Under the pieces are notes generated by a model. It was not told where the DNA came from. It saw nothing but the letters and a program-made list of their open reading frames with translations, and did not search any database. Source: Doryteuthis pealeii (taxonomy: Eukaryota > Mollusca > Cephalopoda > Myopsida > Loliginidae). Taken from it: a stretch of DNA of 64,000 nt. Made by a program: the position numbers and the translations under genes. The stretch lies in assembly GCA_023376005.1 (NCBI GenBank), contig CM042156.1:41797633-41861632 (forward strand), given 5' to 3'. Below, in pieces: positions 10,817-21,129 of this stretch; the first letter of the stretch is position 1, and each line of letters opens with the position of its first letter.

Positions 10817-11097
10817 GGAAGCGCGTGGTGTAATGGTTAAAATCATGGGAAATGGACTCGTCGCCCCGAGTTCAAATCCTGGATGTGGTAATTGCATTTC
10901 ACTTTGCGCTAATACCCTTGGGAAAGGTATGAATCCTACTATCCCTCCAGCTATGGATAAATAGTAGGGCAGACTGGGCTCTTTAACCTTGGTTAGGCAA
11001 CCGGTCTAGGAGAAGGAAAACTCTGAATTCAAACCTGTTGAACTCCGCTTAAGAAATTGACCTTGTGTCACATCCTGCTCGTGCGGAGGGGTTGGTA
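10817..11097 (+). mobile_element. SINE-B copy between (TA)n tracts
   Basis: Full family structure from the GCGTGGTGTAATGG head to the CACATCCTGCTCGTGCGGAG 3' block, with (TA)n tracts on both sides (10779-10807 and 11098-11146). Confidence 0.85.
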
Positions 11098-11113
11098 AAT
11101 ATATATATATATA

Positions 11114-11149
<36 letters not shown>

Positions 11150-11152
<3 letters not shown>

Positions 11153-11375
11153 CATCATTATCAAATCATGCTGACAGCATGGATTCCCTTGACATTTTCT
11201 TGCCATCTGTCCCTGTTGGTCATCACTCCTAGCATGTCCTCAACATAGCATCCATTATATATACAGAACTGATGAATGTAAGTTTTTGCTCGTCAGACAA
11301 CACTGGAGTATCTAAGTGTAGGAGTCCACTGGAGAACATCACTTATGAATTAGTTCACTTATTGCGTAAGATGTG
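11150..11375 (-). pseudogene. 3' end of an RTE-like LINE (ORF2 C-terminus relic)
   Basis: On the minus strand, frame-shifted pieces read WTPTLRYSSVV and later VMTNRDRWQENVKGIHAVSM. They match the conserved end of the common animal endonuclease/reverse-transcriptase LINE whose C-terminus has WTPTHGHTSVG and AMxDRDxWRERV motifs. It ends in a (GATGAT)n tail. It is dead and 5'-truncated. Confidence 0.65.
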
Positions 11376-11991
11376 TGGCAACAAATTATTTTATGATATT
11401 ACATAAGTGACAAAAATAAAATGGAATTGGTGAAATTTATATGAAGAAAATTCCATATTTTTTTAATCTCCCACAAAAAATAAAATATAGACTCAATTTT
11501 CATAAAATTTTGAGATAAAGTTCAAGTTTAATAAAAAAAAAAGAAAGTTTAGCATCAAAAATTACATAACCATGCACAAAACATAAACTTCAAAACAGTA
11601 TGGAATATCACAAGTACTTTGTTTCCCCTCTCATAATTTCTTTGGTGTCATGAATTTGGAAACTTAAATGTTTTTAATGAAATTATTAACACTATACATG
11701 AATTTTATGTGGTGTGATATGTTTTAATGTTTTGTTTTTATAAATAATATTTTTCTTTGGTACAATGAATTTGGAAACTCAAATGTTTTCAACATAAGCA
11801 TATCTGAAGCTTGTCAGTACCTCAAATTTTAGCTCACAACACAAACAAAAAAAATAAATAAATAAATAAATCGAGTGTCAGCTCATAACTTGGAAAACTT
11901 GTAAATTGGTGAACTCATGATAAACCGATAATGAGTACATTTTATTTCCTGAGCAAACTTAATAGAAGAGAATATAAACATAATAAGCTAT

Positions 11992-12242
11992 TGTGTTAGT
12001 ATAGCATTTAATTCTAAGACTAACAACAACAAACAAATGAATTAAAACTTAGTTTAATTCTAACAATTTATTAAAGACAAATAAAACAATGAGTAACAAT
12101 ATAAAGTCCTTCCTTTTATTATGTTAGTATAGCATTTAATTCTAAGTCTAACAACAAAAAACAAATGAATTAAAACTTAGTTTAATTCTAACAATTTATT
12201 AAAGACAAATAAAACAATGAGTAACAATACAAAGTCCTTCCT
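11992..12242. repeat. two-copy tandem duplication (about 128-bp unit)
   Basis: 11992-12112 and 12121-12242 are nearly identical, from TGTTAGTATAGCATTTAATTC to AAAGTCCTTCC. The function is not recognised. Confidence 0.8.
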
Positions 12243-12550
12243 GTGTATAAAGTTGAGTTTGAGAGACTTACTGGCATGCTGGAGAAGATATCTGGTATCT
12301 TAGGGTGATTTCTTGGAGGGGTTTTCAAGTCGCTGCCTTGTCAGAGCTGGTCTGGGGTCTGTCTCTGTGGATTTTGGTATTTTGTGCCAAAGCTTCTGGG
12401 CTCATCACATGATTGGTATATCCAATCACAGAAAGCCTCTCCCTCAACTCCACCCACAGGAATTACCATTTTACTGACCCAACAAAGGAATACAAGGAAG
12501 TGCTTATGGAGAGTTTGTATGAATTAAATGTCCAAATATGAAAAGAAGTC

Positions 12551-13027
12551 GGACCATATGACCTTTAGGCATCCCTTTTTCGATCTCGATTCATAGGAAC
12601 ATTTTTTTCATCTACACTGTCAAAATCCAGTTGTTTGTTAGAGGTTAGGGTTAGGGGTTAGTTTTATAATTAACTCTTAACATCCTGTTAAGAATTTTCC
12701 AAGTTCAGAGCCCTGTTCCTATAATGATTTAGCAAAAAATGCCTAAAAATGGCCTTTTCATTTAAAGTTACCTGTTATTTTCCTTAAATCAAAGAATTCT
12801 AAATATGTTTAATATTACATTTAAACAAACACTATCATTTGGGGTGGATTAGGAAAAGCAATGTGACTTTTTGTGGGGTGGAATGAGGTGGTATAGAACA
12901 TTAAGAGTTAAAAAAAAAAACTCTAAAAATTGTCTGTTAACAATTAACTGGATTTTGACCGTGTAAATGGAAAAAATGTTCCTATGAATTGAGATTGCAA
13001 AAGGGGTGCCTAAAGGTCATATGGTCC
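12551..13027. mobile_element. foldback element family C, copy 5, interrupted by a TTAA MITE
   Basis: Family C TIRs with 8-bp TSD AAGAAGTC / AATAAGTC (12543-12550, 13028-13035). The right half of the core is interrupted by the element at 12674-12907, which is therefore the younger insertion. Confidence 0.8.
12674..12907. mobile_element. TTAA-flanked MITE (piggyBac-like target), family E
   Basis: A 234-bp element bounded by TTAA on both sides (12670-12673, 12908-12911), with short inverted ends CTCTTAA/TTAAGAG. A second copy in reverse orientation lies at about 47745-47980. TTAA duplication is the piggyBac hallmark; no transposase is present. Confidence 0.65.
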
Positions 13028-13112
13028 AATAAGTCTTTAGTAGAGAAACTCTTGATATGTAGATGGTAGAAAAGGAAAGTGTAAAGACTTAAATGTTAAG
13101 CATGCTTTCATG

Positions 13113-13540
13113 GGGGGGGGGGGCACAAAGCTCTCTGTTTATGACCAAGAGCGCAACTTCTCTTGAGGCCTGAAGAATAAAAAGGATTTTGACTTAGCAG
13201 CTTCCACTTTTATGATACTGCTTGCTATGCCACCTAGTGCCTACTGGCAGACACACGAGGTAATTACCTCCCGTGCTCTATATTAATCAAGAGATTTAAT
13301 CAACAACATATGATTAAATTGTTTTGTTTGGTTTTATTGTTAGTTTTCATTTTTGTTTTTTAAGGCTACCATTTTTTCTTTTCTAAATAAAATCAATTAG
13401 TTCCGTTATTTTTTTCAGAAGGAAATAAATCAATTGATATGAGAAATTAGTTGATTTTTAATATAGTCAATATTGAATTTATCTTTCTAAAGACAAGCAA
13501 TCTTCATCCGAATTGATTATTTTATATTTATTATTTCAAT
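13113..13540. other. spacer with a short poly-G run; no gene recognised
   Basis: Poly-G tract at about 13112-13122; otherwise AT-rich with no recognisable feature. Confidence 0.35.
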
Positions 13541-14110
13541 ATGTTTACTATTTTACTATTAAAATATTAAAATATCAAACACTAAGATATTAAAAATATT
13601 AGTATATTAGATATATACACATATTTTTAATATCTTAGTGTTTGATATTTTAATATTTTAATTATTTTAATATCTTTTCTATTCTAATATTTGATATTTT
13701 AATATTTCCTCTATTTTGATAGTTGATATCATCATTTTGATACTTGATATTTTATTATTTTTATTATTTGATATTTTAATATTTTTATCATTTTGATATT
13801 CTGATATTCTTATCATTTTAATATTTGATATATTTATATTTTCATTATTTTGATATTTGATATCTAATATTTCTATTATTTGATATTTTGATATTTTGAT
13901 TATTCTAATATCTGATACTTTGATATTTTTATTATTTCATTATTTTATATTTTATTATTCTTATTAATTTAATATTTTTATTTTTATTATTTTGATATTT
14001 GATATTTTATTTTCATTGTTTTAGTATTTGATAGTATTTGATATTATTTCAATATTTTTATAATTCCAATATTTGGTATTTTAATATTTGATATTTTAGA
14101 TCTAAGATAT
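13541..14110. repeat. degenerate AT satellite (TTTGATATTTTAATATT-like)
   Basis: About 570 bp of variants on ATATTTTGATATTTGATATTTTA, without a clean period. Low-complexity DNA. Confidence 0.7.
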
Positions 14111-14473
14111 TCATTGAAATCAGTTATTTTTAAACCTGTTTTATTTCGTAATAATATTTAAATTAAAATAACAAAAAAAATTTAATTGCAACCAGGAAAC
14201 AAGTTTTTTTTTGTATTAAATTTATTACTGAAATCAATTTGAAAAAAAAAATGTAAAAACAAATTAGGATGTTTTTTTTTCTTTTAATTTATCGAGTCGT
14301 TATTTTTGTATTAGTCGGAAATAAATAGCATTGAAGAAAGAAAAAAGAAAGAAAGAAAAACAACGAACTGCTTGCATGTAAAACAAGTAGGGTTGTTTAA
14401 TTGTTTATAAGATAAAAATAGATCAGAAAGAAGGAAGAACAGAAAATCAGTATAAAAATATATTATATAAATT

Positions 14474-14546
14474 CGACCCTGATGGGACTTGAACCCACAA
14501 TCTTCGGCTCCGGAGGCCGACGCCTTATCCATTAGGCCACAGGGCC
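14474..14546 (-). tRNA. tRNA-Arg(CCG)
   Basis: Complete 73-nt cloverleaf. The acceptor stem GGCCCTG/CAGGGTC pairs with one G-U, the D arm is TGGCCTAATGGATAAGG, and the anticodon stem TCGGC/GCCGA encloses loop CTCCGGA with anticodon CCG. The T arm is GTGGG/CCCAT with TTCAAGT and the discriminator base is G. The A and B boxes (TGGCCTAATGG, GGTTCAAGTCC) are intact, and a T-run terminator follows about 15 bases downstream on the minus strand. It has none of the SINE tail sequences, so it is probably a functional gene. The overlapping minus-strand open frame is the familiar tRNA-Arg artefact. Confidence 0.93.
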
Positions 14547-15192
14547 ACGTCAAAATGGGAAGAAAAATAAGGCTTTATTCGCAAAAAGAAATTTAGAATT
14601 AAACGTTTTCAAATAACATTAATATCCAAATTTAACATTTCTTGCTATTGATAAAACCCGACAAAGAAAAACATTTCGAAACATTCACATCTTCTCAGAA
14701 TTAATCACAGAGCGAAAGTAGAATTGTTCCTCCTCCACTATGTGTGTTATAGAGTCGTTAAAATTTACGTAAAAATCAGAAAATAAGCGAGTTATAACGA
14801 TGTTATTATAATCTTACAATGTCGATCTTGTTTTATTTTTATTTGCTGTGTAGTGTGTACAATTTGTCCAGAAAAAAACAAATATTTAGTGAGAAAATAT
14901 ATGTATAACAAAAAAAAAAGAAGTAAATATAACATCCTAGTGTTTAGTTCCGTGATGCATTCTACCTAACTTTCTCAAAAAATATCTTTCGTAAAAAAAC
15001 CCAAAAAACAAGCGGTATTGTTTGTTGTTTTTATAGTAAAATTCACAAATCCTTTATTTTTTCGGTATTAGAAAATTAAAAAGACTTTTTAAAGTAAAAT
15101 ATTTAATCAACAACTTGTAAAAGGGAAAAGCATTGCAAAAACGAGAGAAATTATAACTGAGGTTCGTGCATCACGTTTTATTTGGAGTTGAC

Positions 15193-15200
15193 GGCGGGAA
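15193..15200 (+). promoter_or_regulatory. E2F-like site just upstream of HUS1
   Basis: GGCGGGAA (complement TTCCCGCC) matches the E2F consensus and lies about 10 bases before the HUS1 start codon. It is inferred to link HUS1 to S-phase expression; a match this short can occur by chance. Confidence 0.35.
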
Positions 15201-15209
15201 TCGAGCGAC

Positions 15210-15261
15210 ATGAGATTTCGTGGCAAACTTGTGGATACAGCCTGTATCCAACATTTTTCTC
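15210..15261 (+). CDS. HUS1: HUS1 checkpoint clamp subunit, exon 1 (start)
   Basis: HUS1 is a PCNA-like subunit of the nuclear RAD9-HUS1-RAD1 (9-1-1) clamp that is loaded on damaged DNA and helps activate ATR. Exon 1 encodes residues 1-17 (MRFRGKLVDTACIQHFS) plus the first base of Arg18. Human HUS1 starts MKFRAKIVDGACLNHFTR, so the match is residue for residue. The start ATG is in a clean context. The exon ends at CTC|GTATGTGT, and this C joins GT from exon 2 to make CGT (Arg18). The next exon is 5.1 kb away. The tRNA-Arg gene lies 0.66 kb upstream on the other strand. Confidence 0.9.
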
Positions 15262-16914
15262 GTATGTGTCACGATTAGCATTTTTTAAAAAATTATTTCA
15301 TTCTCTACTTACTGAAAATTATTCAATCAAGTAAATAACTATACTTGAGTACTGTACTAAATCTAGATATTATGAAACAAGAAAAGAACACTAACTGGTA
15401 GAAAATTTGGTCTGAGCTTAACTTCCGTAGTTTTTAAAAAACTTTTTTTAATCAGTAATCTTTTCTTCTTTTTTGTTTTGTTCCTAGTACAACTCGGTTA
15501 TAAAAAATAAACAATCTAGGCAAATCTGAATGAGGTGGTTTAAATTTGCCCGAAATAATTATTTTGTTTAAGAATTTTTTTGTCGTATACTTCAATTTTG
15601 AACGACAGTCGCACATAATTTTTTCACATTATTTTCTGTAAATTGATTCGTTTTTTGTTTGTTTGTTTTTATTTTTGTTTCAGCACTTTGCTTAATTAAA
15701 AGTAATCTTAAAGAGAAGTTTATTTTTATTCATTCTATTAAAAATAATCAGAAGATTGTAAGAAAATTCCGATGTCTGGAATTTAGATCACAAAATTTAA
15801 GTCATTAAACAGATTGCAGGACTTGAATCAATGGGGGTAATTTCTAACCTTACACCGTTTTAGTGTAAACAATGTTTCTCTTTTTTTTTTTATTTAAATC
15901 TTTTATTTTTTTTAATATTCTACGATTTTCAAAAGCTACACGTTTAACAATAAGTAATATTTATATATTTAATTCGTTCTAGAAATATTTTTATAAATCT
16001 AGCCCATATATTATAAAATTCTAGAAGACAAAGAAATGTAACTCTTTTCTTTCTTCCTAGTTTTATCTAGTCTATAGTTATATAACGTTATTGTTATATA
16101 TTGTATAGTTTTCCTAATTTTGTGCTTTTTAAAAATATTTTTCCACCTTGCTAGTTTTCTGGAGATAAATAGATTCGAGAACGTAAAAAAATATATTTAT
16201 TTCTGAAATTGTGCTGCTTCAGTTTCGGATATTTAATCAAAACAACAAATAAATTATATTTTTTTTAATGAATAAAGTTTTTAATGTGTTTTCGGTGTAT
16301 AGTGGAGTAAATACTTTAATTGAGACCTTATAGTTAAGGACCCAGTCTTCCGACACTGATAAAACTAAACAAAAAAAGTAATAAATTCAACATTTATTCT
16401 AAATTATTTTTATTTATTTTTTACAATTTTTGATGATTTTTTGTTATAGAGGAGATAATAAATTATTGACCAAAATTTGTGACAAAAAATAAAATATTTA
16501 AGCACACTAAAGATTGAAAATCTCTTAAAAATTAATTTCTTTAAAAAAAATTTTTTTTGTTGACAATTTAATAGAATATAGTACATACCAATTACAAAAG
16601 CAAAAAAAAGTTTTCAAATATTAATATTATGACACATTTTTGCACTTTTTATTTCCGATTTCATTAATTTTTCCTAAAAAAAACTACAGCTTGGTACGTT
16701 ATACAATTTCATTGATATAGTTATTCAGACTTATCTTTATAGAAAAAAAAGTACAAAATTTTTCTGACGCGTCATTTTTTTTATCTCATAAAATAAAATA
16801 GGGGGGGGGGAATAGACCTTGTAAAGAAATATTTCACCTAATGTATTTTAGAAAAAAACTATTTCAGATGTATTTACATCCAATGGTAAATATTTATGGA
16901 CATTTTCGTGAAAA
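15262..16914 (+). other. HUS1 intron 1, unique AT-rich part
   Basis: No repeat family or second gene recognised. There is a G-run at about 16801-16810. Confidence 0.5.
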
Positions 16915-17215
16915 TCAGACTATTAATTGATTTTTCATAGAATTTAAAAAAAAACTCTTATTGTAACTTGTTTTTAGCTATGTTAAATTTCAGTTGATTT
17001 AACAGTGCAAAAATGAAAACATTGTTTTTCAATCATAATTTTCATTATTTCCGTAAGCTGAAAATTTTTTTTAAAAATCATCAGGAGTTTGGTTAATGTT
17101 TTTTTCTTTCGAATGGAAAAAAACTTTCAAGAAAATATTAATTTTTCTGCAAGTTTCATTGTGTTGAATATAGGGGGGGGGGGTAAATTTCACAGGGTAA
17201 AATTGGTGGTACCTA
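16915..17215 (+). repeat. interspersed repeat family H, copy 1
   Basis: About 300 bp matching the reverse complement of 51122-51425, including a G/C homopolymer (17173-17183 here) and the flanking GTAAATTTCACAGGGTAAAA block. No TIR or coding signal is clear. Confidence 0.7.
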
Positions 17216-17249
17216 CTGAATGTACTGTTTTTTTTTTTTGTTTTTGTTT

Positions 17250-17480
17250 TTTTCAGACTGTTGTCCTCATCTTTATTGTTATATATAAAGTCTCTCCTAA
17301 TGGATTGAATAAAGGGTTCTGTTTGAAGTTCTGTGAAGGCTCCTGATTACAACAATAAGGTTCCCACATTTGGCAAGAAATGCCTGAAGAAAGCCAAAGG
17401 GCACATTGGCCGAAACGTTGTGTATATAACATTAAAGATAGACAACAGTCCAAAAAATACAAATAATCAAGCCTCATCTC
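17250..17480 (+). repeat. family D palindromic repeat with hammerhead-like core
   Basis: The right side has CTGAAGA (17384-17390), a GCC/GGC stem and GAAACGTTGT (from 17412), as in the other family D copies (38.7, 42.5, 57.8 and 58.4 kb). The left side keeps the complementary GTCCTCATCTTTATTGTTAT block, so this is an internally altered palindrome. The ORF here is a by-product. Confidence 0.6.
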
Positions 17481-17725
17481 AAAAATTCAGACAAATAGTG
17501 ATGAGCAAGATATGCTGGAGAAGTAAGGATGAACTCATAGGCAACATTCTCCTATGGACTCCTACTCATGGACACACCAGTGCTGGCTGACCAGCAAAAC
17601 TTACATTCATCAGCTCTCTGCAAAAAACTGGATGCCATCTAGAAGACTTGCCAAGAGCAATGATTGATAGGAATGGATCGTGAGAGAGAGTCTAGGGAAT
17701 CCATCCTTGATGATGACGATTATAA
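17481..17725 (+). pseudogene. RTE-like LINE ORF2 C-terminal fragment
   Basis: Translates as RSKDELIGNILLWTPTHGHT and then, after stops and shifts, AMIDRN and ERV pieces. This is the conserved end of a very common metazoan LINE reverse transcriptase. It finishes at a GATGATGACGAT tail typical of that family. It is 5'-truncated and non-functional. Confidence 0.7.
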
Positions 17726-17953
17726 TGTTTCATTTAAGAAATTTGAGTAACTGAAGGCAATCTGCAATTATTTATTTATTTATTCTAAAAAAAAAAAGCT
17801 GTAAAGAAATCCTTGTCAGATTAATTTTTTAAAAGATTTTTTTGAAATTGTTTCATATGCTCAGAACAAAATTAGAATTTTTTAAACAAGCATAATTTCT
17901 TCTTTGATGACTCAAGAGTTAACGTTTGTTTTATTCTGAGAGCAAAGTCAATC

Positions 17954-18025
17954 TGTTATTTACTAAGCTTAGCTTGGTTGTGGCACATGGCCAGAAGTAT
18001 GAGGCACCCAGTGAGAATCGTACTC
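17954..18025 (-). mobile_element. SINE-C, first half (interrupted)
   Basis: Minus-strand SINE-C tail and B-box region (GTGAGAATCGTACTC). The rest of the head resumes at 18379 after a LINE insertion. The intact relative is at 56784-56905. Confidence 0.6.
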
Positions 18026-18378
18026 GTGAAACATGTCAAACACCCCTGACAGTTAAACACTTATTGATGGAATGCAGATTTTTTGCTCCCATCAGAAACC
18101 ATTATTTTAAAGCAAACAATATGAAGGATCTGTTTGAAAATGTTGACATTGGGGATATTTTCTCCTTTTTAAGGGAAATAAAATTATACCATAGAATATA
18201 GACATGAAACAAATCCATGCCATACAATATAATTCCCAATAATGCTAACACATTGTTAAAACCAATTACTAAAAGTATATATATGAATACACAATATGTA
18301 AACACCCCAACCGCTGGGCATGATATAACCCTGGACGGGTTGATATGCCGTTAAAATCAATAAACCAACCAACCAACC
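18026..18378 (+). pseudogene. 5'-truncated jockey/I-like LINE 3' end inserted in SINE-C
   Basis: Encodes the end of a LINE ORF2: CQTPLTVKHLLMECRFFAPI, with the Cys-His-Cys pattern usual after the RNase H/RT region, then IFSFLREIKLYHRI and a stop at 18199-18201. A 3' UTR ends in GGTTGATATGCCGTTAAAA and (AACC)n. The same tail recurs across the window as family V. It was probably inserted by target-primed reverse transcription. SINE-C sequence continues on both sides. Confidence 0.7.
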
Positions 18379-18432
18379 ATCATTAATAATGGTCTGCTAA
18401 TCTAGCTTCTGAACCATTACAACACGTCACTG
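18379..18432 (-). mobile_element. SINE-C, second half
   Basis: GGTCTGCTAATCTAGCTTCTG and ACCATTAC complete the tRNA-like head of the copy begun at 17954. Confidence 0.6.
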
Positions 18433-18459
18433 GGATAGGAGAAACAGGCTGAAGGTTAT

Positions 18460-18830
18460 CACCAGGTTGCGCTGACAACACATATATCCATGACTCTCCA
18501 AGAATCCCTATTGACCATCACCCCTGGGAGGTCCTCCATGCACCATCTAGAATCTGCACAGAGCTGATTGATGTAGGTTTTTTTCTGGTCAAGCTAACAC
18601 TGGTGTGTCCATGTGTAGGTGTCCACAGGAGAATATCACCTTTGAGTTTGTCTTTGCTTCAGCAAGTTCACAGTTCATCCTTGCTTCTCCAGCAGTGACC
18701 AGGATGTCTTTGTTTGTCTTACTTTGATGGATTTGTGTGATAGGTGGCAAATGGCCATACAGCTGGCTTTTTTTGTGAGTTTCTTCCAAGATTTGTTTAA
18801 AGACAGCAGACAGCATCCTTGTGTAGTGTT
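18460..18830 (-). pseudogene. RTE-like LINE ORF2 C-terminal relic
   Basis: On the minus strand, LYGHLPPITQ is followed by frame-shifted remnants of the HAGHCWRSKDEL and HGHLHMDTPVL regions and a broken C-terminus. This is the same LINE family as at 11.2, 17.5 and 30 kb, and it is longer here. No intact frame remains. Confidence 0.65.
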
Positions 18831-19495
18831 GTATAGCCTTTCTTCTCTTCTTCCATATTATAATACATATCTTCTTCTAAGCTGATTGATTGTAGGTTGT
18901 CTTTTGCTATCTGGGCTGTCTTCTCTCTGTTTTTCTGATTTTCCTTCTTTGGATTTCTTGAGACTTTTCCACTTTGTGTCTATTGCTGTTTTTAGTAACG
19001 AACACAGACTTGATATTGTTGTTTAGATGTCTTTTATTCACCAAGTAAGAACAACACGCATGGAGAAATGCCTATGGAAATCAGATGCATTCACATCTGT
19101 TTTGTTCAGTCATCCAGCAAAAACTGACTTTCTATCTTTCTGTTCTCATACTTGGCTTTTTATAGCACTTTTCTTCTCTTTTTACCCTTCTTATTTTATA
19201 ATATACTTATCTTCTTAGCTTGTTGGGTCGTCTATCTGGGTATCTGGGCTGGCTTCTCTCTCTTCTTTCTTCTTGTCTGGGACTACTTGGGTCTTCTTGG
19301 GACTTTTCATCTCTGTGTCCATTGCTGTTTATAATAACGAACACAAGACTTGATTTAATTTTTAGATGTCTTTATTCAACCCAAATAAGAACAACATGTG
19401 TGGAGAAATGGCCTATGCACAACAGACACCATTTGCATCTGTTCTGTTCAATCATCCAGCCAAAACTTTCTGTTCTCATGCTTGGCTCTGGCCAA
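18831..19495. repeat. tandem repeat, about 340-bp period, about two copies
   Basis: Blocks at about 18870-19090 and 19210-19430 align, for example GAACACAGACTTGAT (19000) with GAACACAAGACTTGAT (19337) and TAAGAACAACACGCATGGAG with TAAGAACAACATGTGTGGAG. It may be a duplicated LTR; no TG...CA ends are clear. Confidence 0.6.
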
Positions 19496-19514
19496 TCAGA
19501 GACCAACTACAAGG

Positions 19515-19764
19515 TTAGTCGTTGGTCGTCGGGGCGGCCTAAAGTCGGTATCAGCCAGTCAGCGAGGGAGTCTATCCCTTTTCATAGCGCTAGACCAAGG
19601 AGATAGTTTTTGGCGTCTGAGGTGGAGCGCCACACCTACCATCAGCTCCTTACTTTACCGCACAGATCCCTGTGCTACTCATACGCTGAGTTGGCGAGGG
19701 CTGGTATCGAACTAGAAACCTTGTGGTTTCTAGCCGAATGCTCTACCGACTGAGCTAACCCGGC
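19515..19764 (-). mobile_element. SINE-A, copy 2
   Basis: Full-length on the minus strand, with A box (TTAGCTCAGTCGGTAGAGC), B box and the complete body. Few differences from the 59.0-kb copy. Confidence 0.85.
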
Positions 19765-19911
19765 AAAAGGTTAAATCTTGTCAATTACTCATTCATTTTA
19801 TCCATGATTCTGAATTAACTGTTGTTTTTTTTAATTTATACACTGCTATACATAATTTATAGGCAACCTATCCATTATGTAACAGCAGCTCCCATATATC
19901 TTTTTCTATAT

Positions 19912-20043
19912 TTTGTTAGAGTCCAAGTGGTCCAGCTGCAAGGAAGAACAGAAGGTTATAAAAAATCAAATTGTTCTTAGTTTTCCCTGCTACATTTAAA
20001 TATTATTTTATTTATTTATTTTTAGGTGTGTTGGGTACAATTG
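19912..20043 (+). repeat. duplicate of the HUS1 exon 2 acceptor region (decoy 3' splice site)
   Basis: This 130-bp block is repeated at 20215-20346. It contains a polypyrimidine tract, the AG at 20024-20025 and the first 17 bases of HUS1 exon 2 (GTGTGTTGGGTACAATT), after which the match to the exon stops. It is a potential decoy acceptor 304 bp upstream of the real one. Confidence 0.75.
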
Positions 20044-20329
20044 CAATTTTATTGCATAACTGATGGGTTGCCTATCAATTAAGTACAATAGTGTTGTTAA
20101 TTCAAACTAAGTATTTGGTGGAAAAACAAAGGGAATTTGATTGACACTTTTTAACCCTGTGTTGACCTCTGATTCGCCAGTGTGAATGTGAAAACATTAG
20201 TTTTAGGAAATCAGATTTTGTTAGAGTTATTGGTGCAGCCGTACAGAAGAACAAAAGGTTATAAAAAATGAAATTGTTCCTGGCTTTCCCTGCTACATTT
20301 CAATGTTATTTATTTATTATTTTTTTTAG

Positions 20330-20457
20330 GTGTGTTGGGTACAATTACCAAGCTGTGTAAGACATGTGTAATGAGAATAACCACTGATAAACTTTATTTC
20401 ATCCTCTTGGAGAAGGCCGTTTCTGGTGGAACGCACACATGGTGTGAACTCACTCAG
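20330..20457 (+). CDS. HUS1: HUS1 exon 2
   Basis: Follows a T-rich acceptor (TTTTTTTAG|GTGTG) and ends at CACTCAG|GTAAAAAA. It completes Arg18 and encodes residues 19-60, including GTITKLCKTCVMRI, TDKLYFILLEK and GGTHTWCELTQ. Human HUS1 has MIAKLAKTCTLRI, PDKLNFILCDK and GGVSMWCELEQ; both proteins reach the final Gln at residue 60, so there is no gap. The frame is fully open and the exon ends in phase 0. The donor sequence is part of a minisatellite that continues into intron 2, giving extra donor copies. Confidence 0.93.
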
Positions 20458-20930
20458 GTAAAAAAACATTCTCATGAAGATAGGCTGAAAAGTTAATAGG
20501 CTGACATATGACATATGACATATATAGGCTGAAAGTTAATAGCTGATATGACATGACATATATATGCTGAAAAGTTATAGTGCATGAATTGACATAATGT
20601 TGTGATCACTCAGTAAAAAAAACATTCTCATGAGGATAGGCTGAAAAGTTAATAGGCTGACATGATATCTTGACATATGAATGTATATGGATATGACATA
20701 TATAGGTGAAAAGTTAATAGGCTGACATTGACATGGTGTGAACTCACTCAGGTAGAAAAACATTCTCATGAGGATAGGCTGAAAAGTTATAGGCTGGCAT
20801 ATGACATATGACATATATATGACGAAAAGTTAATAGGATGACATATGACATATGGTGTGAACTCACTCAGGTAAAAAAACATTCTCATGAGGATAGTGAA
20901 AAGTTAATAGGCTGACATATATATTATTGA
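20458..20930 (+). repeat. minisatellite made from the HUS1 exon 2/intron 2 junction
   Basis: Irregular units of about 120-155 bp repeat TGGTGTGAACTCACTCAG|GT plus AACATTCTCATGAGGATAGG and AAGTTAATAGGCTGACATAT. Decoy donors occur near 20612 (degraded to CAGTAA), at 20751/20752 and at 20870/20871. Open frames here are by-products. Confidence 0.8.
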
Positions 20931-21129
20931 TGACTTTTTTTTTACCAATGCAGAGACGATGATTAGGTACGCGTCCTGCGACTCTGATGCACAAAAATCT
21001 AAAAAGGACGCAATAAAATTGTATCCATGCGTCCCAGTGTTTTTCTTTTTTCTTCCCTCACCATTTCAAGCTAACTGTAAACACATTTCAATAGTTTCTT
21101 AGAAACAAATTGTAGTTGAAATAAGAACA

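Noticed and set aside
14311..14553. Minus-strand frame starting MTWPCGLMDKASASG
   Set aside because: Well-known spurious translation of a tRNA-Arg gene.
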